64,000 nt of DNA from Comamonas sp. GB3 AK4-5 (GTDB lineage: Bacteria > Pseudomonadota > Gammaproteobacteria > Burkholderiales > Burkholderiaceae_C). The DNA is taken from NCBI RefSeq assembly GCF_041320665.1, contig NZ_CP166730.1, positions 1,736,001 to 1,800,000 of the forward strand, in the 5' to 3' direction. Position numbers and translations under genes: made by a program. Below, one piece after another: positions 54,991-63,171 of the stretch; the stretch's first letter is position 1; the number at the start of each line of letters is the position of its first letter. Below the pieces are notes generated by a model. That model saw only the letters and a program-made list of their open reading frames with translations, searched no databases and was not told the DNA's origin.

Positions 54991-57168
54991 ATGTCTTATT
55001 TAGTGCTTGCCCGCAAATACCGTCCCCGCAATTTCTCTGAAATGGTGGGGCAAGAGCATGTTGTGCAGGCGCTCACCAATGCGCTGACCCAGCAGCGTCT
55101 GCACCACGCCTACCTGTTCACCGGAACGCGCGGCGTGGGAAAGACCACGGTATCGCGCATTCTGGCCAAGTCGCTCAACTGCGTGGGCCCCGATGGCCAG
55201 GGCAGCATCACCGCCACGCCCTGCGGCGTGTGCCCGGCCTGCCAGGAAATCGACAGCGGTCGCTTCCCCGACTACACCGAGCTGGATGCGGCCTCCAACC
55301 GTGGTGTGGACGAGGTGCAAAGCCTGCTGGAGCAGGCCGTCTACAAGCCGGTGCAGGGGCGCTTCAAGGTCTTCATGATCGACGAAGTGCACATGCTGAC
55401 CAACACGGCCTTCAACGCCATGCTCAAGACGTTGGAAGAGCCGCCCGAATACCTCAAGTTCGTGCTGGCCACCACCGACCCGCAGAAGGTGCCGGTCACC
55501 GTGCTCTCGCGCTGCCTGCAGTTCAATCTGCGGCCCATGGCGCCCGATACGGTGCTGGAGCACCTGATCAGCGTGCTGGGCACCGAGAATGTGCCGGCCG
55601 ATCCCCAGGCACTCAAGCTGCTGGCGCGTGCCGCACGCGGCTCCATGCGTGATGCCCTGAGCCTGACCGACCAGGCCATTGCCTTTGGCAGCGGCCAGCT
55701 GCAGGAGGCCACCGTGCGCCAGATGCTGGGCAGTGTGGACCGCAGCTATGTGTTTCGCCTGATCGCGGCGCTGGCCCAGGGCGATGGTCGCACCGTGGTG
55801 GAGACGGTGGACCACCTGCGCCACCACGGCGTTTCGGCCTCGGCCACGTTGGAAGATATGTGCAGCGTGCTGCAGCGCATGGCCGTGTTGCAGGCCGTGC
55901 CCCAGATGGCCGATGCGGCCGACCCCACCGACCCGGAGGCGACCGAAATGGCCGCCCTGGCCCAACAGATGGCGGCCGACGAAACCCAGTTGCTCTACAG
56001 CATCTGCCTGCATGGCCGTACCGAGCTGGGCCTGGCCCCCGATGAATACGCGGCCCTGACCATGGCGTTGCTGCGCCTGTTAGCCTTCAAACCCCAGGGG
56101 CAGCCATCGGCTGCGGCGGAAAAAAAAACTCTAGCGACAGCCCCGGCGAGCAAGCCAGCACCCGCTGAAGCCGCTGCCAAGGGAGAGGCAGCCGCGCCGC
56201 TGGCCGCTCCAGTTTCAGCGCCTGTGGCTGTTGTGCCAGCCGCCATACCGGCGGTGGCCGCAGCACAGCCGCCCCAACAGCCTTCTGCCCCAGAACCGGT
56301 TGCGGAGTTGTCTGTGGCGCCCATGGCAGAGTCCATTGGTGCATCGGTTGCGCCCGCTGCACCTTCTGCATTGCAGGTGGCAGAGCCCGCGGCTGCGCCC
56401 CTCGCCGCCGTCGTTCAGCCCAGTGCTGTGCCTGCTGTGGCACCGGCCGTGGCCGCGGTGGATTCCACGCCGCCGCCCGCAGTGCCTCCAGTGCCCGCTG
56501 CGGTAGCCGAGGTGCAGCCGCCTGCCCAGAGCGCAGCCGCTGCGACCCAAGCCGAAGTGCCGCCCTGGGAAGACATGCCGCAAGATGCACCGGAAGAGCG
56601 CGACGCACCCGATGCCAGCGACGACCCGGACTTACAGCCTCCGCCCTGGGAAGGCCCCATGGAGGGCGACCCTATGGAGCTGCCGCCGGATGCGGACGAG
56701 GCCCCCGTGGCCGAACCTGCGCCGCGCGCCGCACCGCCGGTGCAGGACTTCACGCCCGCCCCCTTGCCGCAGGAAGTGGCCACCACTCCGCTGGGCGATG
56801 CCTGGTATGCCGTGGTCAAGCAGCTGGTGCAAGCCGAGGCCGTCACGGCCCTGGTGCGCGAACTGGCCCTGCAGTCCCAGCTGGTGGCCCAGGACGGTGA
56901 CAGCTGGACATTGCAGGTGGAGCGCACCTCGCTGAACCAGGCCACCGCCAAGGAGCGCTTGCGCAAGGCTTTGGCCGAGGCAGGACATTGCCAGCAGCTG
57001 GTGGTGGAAAATGGCGTGGCCGCCGATACCCCGGCCAAGCGCAATACCGCCGCTGCCCAGCGTTTGCAAAAACAGGCCGAGGCCATTGTGCTGGCCGACC
57101 CCCAGGTGCAGACCTTGATGCGCGAGCATGGTGCCAAAATCGTACCCGGAAGCATTCGCCCCGCCTGA
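54991..57168 (+). CDS. dnaX: DNA polymerase III subunits gamma and tau
   Basis: DnaX is the clamp-loader ATPase; full-length tau also binds the polymerase core and DnaB. The 725-residue protein has Walker A GTRGVGKT at 45-52, the four-cysteine zinc module (C64, C78, C81, C84), DEVH at 131-134 and sensor motifs, ending domain III near residue 365. A Pro/Ala-rich linker (about 380-590) and the C-terminal tau domain (DAWYAVVKQLVQAEAVTALVRELA...) follow. A run of nine A's at codons 377-380, just after domain III, could produce gamma by slippage. The ATG at 54991 begins MSYLVLARKYRPRNF, the family start. It is divergent from ffs and upstream of ybaB-recR. Confidence 0.97.
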   Translation: MSYLVLARKYRPRNFSEMVGQEHVVQALTNALTQQRLHHAYLFTGTRGVGKTTVSRILAKSLNCVGPDGQGSITATPCGVCPACQEIDSGRFPDYTELDAASNRGVDEVQSLLEQAVYKPVQGRFKVFMIDEVHMLTNTAFNAMLKTLEEPPEYLKFVLATTDPQKVPVTVLSRCLQFNLRPMAPDTVLEHLISVLGTENVPADPQALKLLARAARGSMRDALSLTDQAIAFGSGQLQEATVRQMLGSVDRSYVFRLIAALAQGDGRTVVETVDHLRHHGVSASATLEDMCSVLQRMAVLQAVPQMADAADPTDPEATEMAALAQQMAADETQLLYSICLHGRTELGLAPDEYAALTMALLRLLAFKPQGQPSAAAEKKTLATAPASKPAPAEAAAKGEAAAPLAAPVSAPVAVVPAAIPAVAAAQPPQQPSAPEPVAELSVAPMAESIGASVAPAAPSALQVAEPAAAPLAAVVQPSAVPAVAPAVAAVDSTPPPAVPPVPAAVAEVQPPAQSAAAATQAEVPPWEDMPQDAPEERDAPDASDDPDLQPPPWEGPMEGDPMELPPDADEAPVAEPAPRAAPPVQDFTPAPLPQEVATTPLGDAWYAVVKQLVQAEAVTALVRELALQSQLVAQDGDSWTLQVERTSLNQATAKERLRKALAEAGHCQQLVVENGVAADTPAKRNTAAAQRLQKQAEAIVLADPQVQTLMREHGAKIVPGSIRPA
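56120..56128 (+). other. A9 slippery run in dnaX (candidate gamma/tau switch)
   Basis: Nine consecutive A's occur in GAA-AAA-AAA-ACT (Glu377-Lys-Lys-Thr), directly after the ATPase domains and before the Pro/Ala linker. Both other frames stop soon after: a gain of one A (or -1 shift) reaches TGA at 56166-56168, about 392 residues; loss of one A (or +1 shift) reaches TAG at 56132-56134, about 380 residues. Either product would be a gamma-like protein. An A9 run of this kind drives transcriptional slippage in Thermus dnaX. Confidence 0.65.
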
Positions 57169-57259
57169 TCGCAGGGCAGGCCGGCACGGCACAGCGCTGC
57201 GCCGGCCACAAGCCATCTCTTAACCCCATACCCAGACAATCAACGCAAAGGATTTAGCC

Positions 57260-57592
57260 ATGTTCAACAAAGGACAACTCGCCGGCCTGATGAAGCAAGC
57301 CCAGGCCATGCAGGACAACCTGAAGAAGGCCCAGGACGAGCTGGGCAACATCGAAGTGGAAGGTGAATCCGGCGCCGGTCTGGTGAAGGTGGTGATGACC
57401 TGCAAGCACGACGTCAAGCGCATCACCATCGATCCCAGCCTGCTGGCCGAAGACAAGGACATGCTGGAAGACCTGGTGGCCGCTGCCTTCAACGCCGCCG
57501 TGCGCAAGGCCGAAGAAACCAGCAACGAGAAGATGGGCAAGCTGACTGCAGGCATGCCCGGTCTGCCCGGTGGTATGAAGCTCCCCTTCTGA
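57260..57592 (+). CDS. ybaB: YbaB/EbfC family nucleoid-associated protein
   Basis: This 110-residue DNA-binding protein forms tweezer-like dimers and is usually encoded between dnaX and recR, as here. It begins [25 protein letters not shown] (long N-terminal helix), then [32 protein letters not shown], and ends in a Gly/Met/Pro-rich tail ([15 protein letters not shown]). An AAAGGA site precedes the ATG. It lies 91 bp after dnaX and likely shares its transcript. Confidence 0.95.
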   Translation: MFNKGQLAGLMKQAQAMQDNLKKAQDELGNIEVEGESGAGLVKVVMTCKHDVKRITIDPSLLAEDKDMLEDLVAAAFNAAVRKAEETSNEKMGKLTAGMPGLPGGMKLPF

Positions 57593-57615
57593 GCCGGGGC
57601 TGAGCCTCATCAAAC

Positions 57616-57704
57616 AACATAGCTGCTTGTGTATATGGGCACTGGGTTTCAAGGCGATAAGTCTTTGAGATGCAGGCCACCAAAGCATAGATAGCTATGT
57701 TTTT
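57616..57704. repeat. AT-rich inverted-repeat element between ybaB and recR
   Basis: AACATAGCT at 57616-57624 and AGCTATGTT at 57693-57701 are perfect 9-bp inverted repeats flanking 68 bp that are clearly less GC-rich than the surroundings, and T's follow the second arm. The internal GGGTTTCAAGGCGATAAG and the ATAGCTGCTTG start recall small intergenic elements I associate with Comamonadaceae genomes. That association is from memory. Confidence 0.45.
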
Positions 57705-57725
57705 AGCGCTGCCCGCCAGCGCCAC

Positions 57726-57752
57726 AGGGAAAGCGCAAGCGCTTTCCCTTTT
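57726..57752 (+). terminator. Intrinsic terminator between ybaB and recR
   Basis: AGGGAAAGCG (57726-57735), a CAAG loop, CGCTTTCCCT (57740-57749), followed by T's. The stem is a perfect 10 bp. It would end dnaX-ybaB and make recR partly independent. Confidence 0.78.
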
Positions 57753-57808
57753 GCTTTGGGTGCCGGCCGCATGGGCTGCCGCCCCGCCTGGAATCTGTGG
57801 AGTGCCTC

Positions 57809-58402
57809 ATGTCCGAACCCATTCAACCGCTGGAGCCTCTGATTCAGGCGCTGCGCCGCCTGCCGGGCGTGGGCGTCAAATCGGCGCAGCGCATGGCATT
57901 TCACCTGCTGCAGCGTGACCAGGACGGCGCACGTCAGCTGGCGCGTGCCTTGCAGACGGCCGTGGATTCGGTGCGCCACTGCGAGCAGTGCAACACCTTC
58001 ACCCATGAGCCGGTCTGCAGCATCTGCCAGGACGCAGGGCGCGACGGCGCACGCCTGTGCGTGGTGGAAACCCCGGCTGACCTGGCCGCCATGGAGCGCA
58101 CCGGCGCCTACAAGGGCTATTACTTTGTGCTGATGGGGCGGCTGTCGCCCATGGATGGTGTGGGCCCCAAGGACATAGGACTGCCCGAGCTGCTGGTGCG
58201 GGCCCAGGGCGGAGCTGTGCAGGAGGTGATTTTGGCCACCAGCTTCACGGCCGAAGGCGAGGCCACGGCCCATGCCATCAGCGAGCTGCTGCAGGGCCGC
58301 AACATCGAAGTCACGCGCCTGGCGCGCGGTGTGCCCATTGGCAGCGAGCTGGAATATGTGGATCTGGGCACCATTGCCCATGCGCTGGTGGATAGGCGCT
58401 AA
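57809..58402 (+). CDS. recR: Recombination mediator RecR
   Basis: RecR acts with RecO (and RecF) to load RecA on gapped DNA. The 197-residue protein has an N-terminal helix-hairpin-helix ([24 protein letters not shown]), the four-cysteine zinc finger [16 protein letters not shown] near 60-75, and a Toprim domain ([21 protein letters not shown]... [14 protein letters not shown]). The ATG at 57809 has a GGAG site; the upstream in-frame ATG at 57797 would lack one. It is convergent with mltD. Confidence 0.96.
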   Translation: MSEPIQPLEPLIQALRRLPGVGVKSAQRMAFHLLQRDQDGARQLARALQTAVDSVRHCEQCNTFTHEPVCSICQDAGRDGARLCVVETPADLAAMERTGAYKGYYFVLMGRLSPMDGVGPKDIGLPELLVRAQGGAVQEVILATSFTAEGEATAHAISELLQGRNIEVTRLARGVPIGSELEYVDLGTIAHALVDRR

Positions 58403-58716
58403 ACCAGACCAAAGATTTTTCTGCCCCCGGCCGTGTGAAGCCGGCGCGCTGCAGTTCAGCAGGTCGCGAGTAAGTCGCCACCTCGCATCAAGGTCAAGCT
58501 TTCTTCAGGAGTGTGCATGGCGTACCCAAGGGAATGGCAGGTTATCACCAGGCCTCCACGCTAGGCGCCGCCACTCCAGGCGGGCACCACATAAGTCAGG
58601 GCACTGCGCAAGGACCTACGCTGGCCGCGCCGCCTTGCAGCCCTGGTGCCGTTCCCTCCGGCGCGTAGCGCCGAAAGAGGGGGAAGGCGCGAAGCGGCTC
58701 GGGAGGTGCCTCTGTT
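58403..58716. other. 314-bp intergenic region between convergent recR and mltD
   Basis: 58403-58611 shows no gene, terminator or recognisable RNA. 58612-58715 holds copy C of the intergenic repeat, with its strong hairpin at 58652-58685. Confidence 0.6.
58612..58715 (-). repeat. Dispersed palindromic intergenic repeat, copy C
   Basis: Read on the minus strand it starts CCCGAGCCGCTTCGCGCC, contains TTCCCCCTC, the perfect CGGCGC-TAC-GCGCCG hairpin and GAGGGAACGGC, and runs into a GCGGCGCGGCC block. Segment order matches copies A (29664) and B (35900), with more divergence. It lies between convergent recR and mltD, at the 3' end of mltD. Confidence 0.55.
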
Positions 58717-60228
58717 TTAACGCTTGCGCTTGGACGGGGTGCCGCCCTTTTGCGCTACTGTGGACTTGCCTGTATTGCGGGGTGCGGCCTTGGTCGGGGC
58801 CGACTTGCTGCTGCCGCCGCCGGATGGGGCGGCAGCAGCGCTCATGCGCACTGGCAGATAGACCACCAGCGACTGACCCGCGCGCAGCGCCGTGTTGGCG
58901 CGCAAATCGTTCCAGCTCACCACCTCGCTGGAGCTGATGTTGTAGCGCCGAGCCAGGCTGATGATGGTGTCCCCCTTGCGGGCCTTGACGGTGCTGCGGC
59001 GCGTGACCACCTCGGGCGCAAAGGCGATGCGTGCGGTGTCGGCCACCTGGCCGGAGACATCGGCATCCATGGCGCTGGTGCGCGGCACCATCAGCGCCGA
59101 GCCGGACTTGATCAGCATGCGCGGCGGGATGTTGTTGACGTTGCGCAGGTCGTATTCGCTCATGCCCACGCGCTGTGCGGCATCGGCGGTGGACATGGTG
59201 CGCGGTAGCACCCACACGGTCCAGCTGGCGAACTGGCCTTTGTCATAGGCGTCCAGGTTGCGGCGGAAGATGTTGGCGTTGTCCCAGGGCAGCAGAATCT
59301 GCGGCGTGCCGGCCGCCAGGATCACGGGCTTGTGCAGCGAGGGGTTGAGTGCGCGGAAGTCTTCCTCGCGCACATCGGCCAGCTTGGCGGCCAGGGCGAT
59401 GTCGATGTCGCGGTTCAGATCCACGGCCTGGAAGTAGGGGTGGTTCTCGATAAGGGGCAGCTCGGTGCTGAAGGTCTCGGGCCGGGCGATGATGTTCTTC
59501 ACCGCTTGCAGCTTGGGTACGTAGTTGCGTGTCTCGGCCGGCATGTTCAGCTCGGCATAGCTGGTGCCCAGGCCTAGGGCCTGGTTGCGCTTGATGGCGC
59601 GGCCCACGCTGCCTTCACCCCAGTTGTAGGCGGCCAGGGCCAGGTGCCAGTCGCCAAACATGCCATGGAGCTTTTGCAGATAGTCCAGCGCGGCGCGGGT
59701 GGAGGCCAGTACATCGCGGCGGTCGTCGCGGAAGGCGTTTTGCTTCAGATCGAAATAAGTGCCGGTGGCAGGCATGAACTGCCACATGCCGGCCGCTTTG
59801 GCACTGGAGACGGCCTGCGGGTTGAAGGCGCTTTCGATATAGGGCAGCAGTGCCAGCTCGGTGGGCATGTCGCGGCGTTCCAGCTCTTCGACGATGTGGA
59901 ACAGGTATTTGCTGGAGCGCTCGGTCATGCGCTGGATGTAGTCGGGCCGGCTGCTGTACCACTGCTCATGGTTTTGCACCAGGTCCTGCTCTAGGTCGGG
60001 CATGGCAAAGCCCCGGCGAATGCGCTCCCACAGATCGGCCGGCGCGGCCAGCGAGGCCACCTGGCTGCTGCGGGCGTTTTTGCTGTTCAAGGGGGTCAAC
60101 GGGCCTTGGGGGATATGGGACGCTGCCGAAGTCCTGGTGGCCGGGGCTGTGCTGTTGGGCGTGGTGGTGGTCGCGCAACCGGCCAGCCACAGGGCGCTGC
60201 ACAGCAAAAGGAGATGCCGCAAATTCAT
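58717..60228 (-). CDS. mltD: Membrane-bound lytic murein transglycosylase D
   Basis: MltD cleaves peptidoglycan glycan strands from the outer-membrane side. The 503-residue lipoprotein has the lipobox LAGC (Cys18) and an SLT domain with the catalytic Glu132 in LLPYIESAFNPQA, followed by AAGMWQFMPATG and HLALAAYNWGEG. Two C-terminal LysM modules follow (about 340-390; KARKGDTIISLARRYNISSSEVVSWN), then a basic Ser/Lys tail. The ATG at 60228 overlaps the gloB stop by ATGA and leaves a normal lipoprotein signal; an in-frame ATG at 60246 is also possible. Confidence 0.94.
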   Translation of the reverse strand: MNLRHLLLLCSALWLAGCATTTTPNSTAPATRTSAASHIPQGPLTPLNSKNARSSQVASLAAPADLWERIRRGFAMPDLEQDLVQNHEQWYSSRPDYIQRMTERSSKYLFHIVEELERRDMPTELALLPYIESAFNPQAVSSAKAAGMWQFMPATGTYFDLKQNAFRDDRRDVLASTRAALDYLQKLHGMFGDWHLALAAYNWGEGSVGRAIKRNQALGLGTSYAELNMPAETRNYVPKLQAVKNIIARPETFSTELPLIENHPYFQAVDLNRDIDIALAAKLADVREEDFRALNPSLHKPVILAAGTPQILLPWDNANIFRRNLDAYDKGQFASWTVWVLPRTMSTADAAQRVGMSEYDLRNVNNIPPRMLIKSGSALMVPRTSAMDADVSGQVADTARIAFAPEVVTRRSTVKARKGDTIISLARRYNISSSEVVSWNDLRANTALRAGQSLVVYLPVRMSAAAAPSGGGSSKSAPTKAAPRNTGKSTVAQKGGTPSKRKR

Positions 60229-61019
60229 TGGAATACGTTTTTCCATTCACGCAGCGCGGTGAAGACGCTGAGCGGGTTGAGTGTGTCGAGATGTGGTGCG
60301 AATTGTCTCGCCCCTTGGGCTACCTGCACAATGCCACAGCGCAAAAAAGGGTTGACAGCCAGCTCCAGCTCCAGCGTGGAGGGCAGGGTGGGTAGACCCT
60401 GGGCCCGCAAGGCCTGGCACTGCTGTGCATGATGGAGCAGCTGCTTGTTGTTTGGTTCCACGGCCTGGGCAAAGCGCAGGTTGGAGACGGTGTACTCATG
60501 GGCGCAGCAGACACGGGTGCGTCCATCCAAGGCAGCCAACTGCTGCAGCGAGGCATGCATTTGCGCGGGCGTGCCCTCAAAAATACGACCGCAGCCACCT
60601 GAAAAAAGCGTATCGCCACAAAACAAAATGGGAGCGATGGCGCTGCCGCCGCCCTCACGTGCTTCACTGCAGTAATAGGCCACATGGCCGCTGGTGTGGC
60701 CGGGAATGTGAAGCACCTGCCAGTGCCGGCCGAGCAGCTGCAGCACTTCACCGCCTTCCACGCGTTGGGCCGGTTCGGGAATGGCCTCAAAGGCTGGGCC
60801 ATAGACCTTGGCGCCCGTGGCGTCACGCAGCGCAGCCACTGCGCCGACATGATCGGCATGGTGGTGGGTCACTAGAATGGTTTGCAGCGTCAACCCCTGG
60901 GCCTGCAATGCATGCAGCACAGGTTCTGCGGCACCGGGGTCCACGACCAAGGCCTCATGGCCATCGTGCAGCAACCAGATGTAATTGTCCGCCAGTGCGG
61001 GTATGGGCAACAGGTTCAT
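60225..61019 (-). CDS. gloB: Hydroxyacylglutathione hydrolase (glyoxalase II)
   Basis: GloB hydrolyses S-lactoylglutathione to D-lactate, the second step of methylglyoxal detoxification. The 264-residue metallo-beta-lactamase-fold protein starts [17 protein letters not shown] and has the metal motif VTHHHADHVGA, then HIPGHTSGHVAYY, FCGDTLFSGGCGRIFEG and CAHEYTVSNLRFA, all typical of GloB. Its ATG (61019-61017) overlaps the start codon proposed for the divergent methyltransferase. It is translationally coupled to mltD, an arrangement seen in other proteobacteria. Confidence 0.95.
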   Translation of the reverse strand: MNLLPIPALADNYIWLLHDGHEALVVDPGAAEPVLHALQAQGLTLQTILVTHHHADHVGAVAALRDATGAKVYGPAFEAIPEPAQRVEGGEVLQLLGRHWQVLHIPGHTSGHVAYYCSEAREGGGSAIAPILFCGDTLFSGGCGRIFEGTPAQMHASLQQLAALDGRTRVCCAHEYTVSNLRFAQAVEPNNKQLLHHAQQCQALRAQGLPTLPSTLELELAVNPFLRCGIVQVAQGARQFAPHLDTLNPLSVFTALREWKNVFQ

Positions 61020-61812
61020 GAATGAAACAATGCGGGTGATGCACCCATGGAATGCCACAGCTTCTGGCCAGTACCTGCTGGACTGGGAACAGCAACGCTG
61101 CGATGAGGCCGTGGCCGATATTTTCGGCTATCACAGCCTGCAGTGGGGTATGCCAATGCTACAGGGCTTGCGCATGAGCCGCATGCCCCATCGTTGGTTG
61201 GGACTGGAAAGCCTGCAACAGGCCTGCCACTGCCCGTCACCGGCTGCCAGCGATCCGCCAGAAAGCCCGCCCTGGGGGCCCGCTTTCTGTGCCGACTCGC
61301 GGGCCTTGCCATTGGCCGATGCCTGCATGGATTTGCTGATTCTGCCGCACACGCTGGAGCTCAGCCCCGACCCCCATGCCACGCTGCGTGAGGTGGCCCG
61401 TGTACTGGTGCCCGAAGGGCGGGTGCTGATCTTTGGTCTCAACCCCTGGAGTCTGTGGGGGGGGCAGCATGCACTGGAACGGCCAGAATCCGGCGTGCCC
61501 GACGCTATGCGCGGCATTACCTATCTGCGGCTGCGTGATTGGCTGCGCTTGATGGAGATGGAGGTTGAGGCCGTGGATTTTGGTGGCTTTGCTCCCTATC
61601 TGCAGCAAGCCCGCTGGCAGCAGCGTTGGAGCTGGATGAACCGCGTGGGGAGTAAAACCTGGCCCATACTCGGCGCTGTCTATGGGGTGATGGCAGTCAA
61701 GCGCGTGTATGGCATGCGCTTGATGGAACCGGCCTGGCGCTCGCGCCGCACGGCCGCTGCTGCTGCGCGGCCTGTGGCCCAGCGCAACCCCTCATCCAAC
61801 ACAAGGATATGA
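61018..61812 (+). CDS. SAM-dependent methyltransferase (class I, DUF/UbiE-like)
   Basis: This protein of up to 264 residues resembles the class I methyltransferases found between gloB and rnhA in many proteobacteria. It has [59 protein letters not shown], which covers the acidic ribose-binding turn, the motif-IV strand and the post-motif helix. The usual GxGxG of motif I is not evident, so activity or substrate is uncertain. Starts at 61018, 61030 or 61039 are possible; the first overlaps the gloB start codon. rnhA follows after 4 bp. Confidence 0.8.
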   Translation: MNETMRVMHPWNATASGQYLLDWEQQRCDEAVADIFGYHSLQWGMPMLQGLRMSRMPHRWLGLESLQQACHCPSPAASDPPESPPWGPAFCADSRALPLADACMDLLILPHTLELSPDPHATLREVARVLVPEGRVLIFGLNPWSLWGGQHALERPESGVPDAMRGITYLRLRDWLRLMEMEVEAVDFGGFAPYLQQARWQQRWSWMNRVGSKTWPILGAVYGVMAVKRVYGMRLMEPAWRSRRTAAAAARPVAQRNPSSNTRI

Positions 61813-61816
61813 AGCT

Positions 61817-62266
61817 TTGAACAAGGTCGTGATCTACACCGATGGTGCCTGCAAAGGCAACCCCGGCCCCGGTGGCTGGGGCGTGTTGCTGCAAGCCGGC
61901 AGCGCCCAGAAAGAACTGTTTGGCGGCGAACGCGAAACCACCAATAACCGCATGGAACTGCAGGCCGTGATCGAGGCACTCACCGCCCTCAAGCGCCCCT
62001 GCGATGTCACGCTCTACCTGGACAGCCAGTACGTGCGCAAAGGCATTACCGAATGGATCCACGGCTGGAAAGCCAAGGGCTGGCGCACGGCCAGCAAGGA
62101 GCCAGTGAAAAATGCCGAGCAATGGCAGCAGCTGGACGCTCTGGTCAGCGGTGCCGGCCACCGCATCGACTGGCGCTGGGTCAAAGGCCATGCCGGCGAC
62201 CCCGGCAACGAACGTGCCGATGCCCTGGCGAACAAGGGGGTGGATAAGGCGTTGGGGAGGTTGTAG
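61817..62266 (+). CDS. rnhA: Ribonuclease HI
   Basis: RNase HI degrades RNA in RNA-DNA hybrids, complementing the rnhB product earlier in the window. The 149-residue protein has the four acidic catalytic residues in [17 protein letters not shown] (Asp), [13 protein letters not shown] (Glu), [12 protein letters not shown] (Asp) and [10 protein letters not shown] (Asp), plus the basic handle ([11 protein letters not shown]). The start is TTG at 61817, eight bases after an AAGGA site. A decayed vgrG sequence abuts its 3' end. Confidence 0.96.
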   Translation: MNKVVIYTDGACKGNPGPGGWGVLLQAGSAQKELFGGERETTNNRMELQAVIEALTALKRPCDVTLYLDSQYVRKGITEWIHGWKAKGWRTASKEPVKNAEQWQQLDALVSGAGHRIDWRWVKGHAGDPGNERADALANKGVDKALGRL

Positions 62267-62277
62267 GGCGGGGTGGT

Positions 62278-63160
62278 GGCTGAATACCAAGCCGCCTCCT
62301 AGGCCGGCCGCATGGGCCAGGGGAAGCAGGCTGTTGTCGTTGTCCGCTGCGGCTTGGCCGCCCGCCGGGTGTGGGTGTGATCCCTCCCGCACCTTGCTCG
62401 TTGTAGAGCGCGGAGATGGCGATGGGCTGATCGGGGTCGCCATCGGTGAATTTGGCCAAGACCTCCTGGCCTATCCTGGCCTATGCTGCGCGCACCCAGC
62501 GGGTGCAGCGGTTGTCGGGGCGGGGATTGCCGTCTTGCTGCTGCAGCTGCTTGCCTTGCCAGTGAAAGCGCAGCCGCAGGCGCGCATCGCCACGGGCATT
62601 GGTGTGGATCTCGTCGGCGCCACTGGCCTGGGGGCTGCCATCTGGGCCCACGATGATGGCGCTGTGCACCCCAAAAACCTGGGGCGGTTGAGCATAAAGC
62701 TGCTGGGCGTGCTGGGCAGTGGCGGGCGCCAGGGCCTGCACGACCGGTCTTGAAAGATCTGGCTGCGCCCTTGCTGGGTGGCCAGCCACAGCCAGGGAGC
62801 GAGGGTAAAGCGCTAGCGTGCCAAGCACGCCTTGTGCATTCAGGCGCCCGGCTAGGCGTACCAGATCGCTGCGGGTGTAAAGGCTGCCGTCCGCGCAGAC
62901 CGTGGGCAGCAACAGGCCTTGGCCGAGCAGATCGTCCAGCACCAAATCGGCCTGCAAGCTCAGGCATAGCAGACGTATCTCACCGATCTCGCTCAGCGCC
63001 TCACGCGCAATCCAGGCCTCGGCTGTAGGGCTTGCACCATGGTTTGGGCTGCAGTGGAATCTGAATGGCCGGGAGCCAGTTCCACTGGCGTCGGCGCTGA
63101 GGGTGACGGGGGCGAGAAGGCTCGGGAATGGGCTTTGATGGCGAAGCGAGAGACGAAAAC
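62278..63160 (-). pseudogene. Degenerate vgrG (type VI secretion spike protein) remnant
   Basis: On the minus strand an open frame from about 63160 to 62481 lacks any canonical start for its first 68 codons. It encodes VgrG-like stretches (DDLLGQ...; VHSAIIVGPDGSPQASGADEIHTNARGDARLRLRFHWQGK; DNRCTRWVRAA), then an in-frame TAG at 62483-62481. The same frame resumes with ARIGQEVLAKFTDGDPDQPIAISALYNEQGAGGITPTPGG, so about 18 codons normally found between WVR and PRIGQEV are missing at a small 10-bp tandem duplication. A frameshift near 62365 moves the homology (QAAADNDNSLLPLAHAAGLGGG) to another frame. It stops abruptly near rnhA. No other T6SS gene is in the window. Confidence 0.82.
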
Positions 63161-63171
63161 TGCACGAATGT

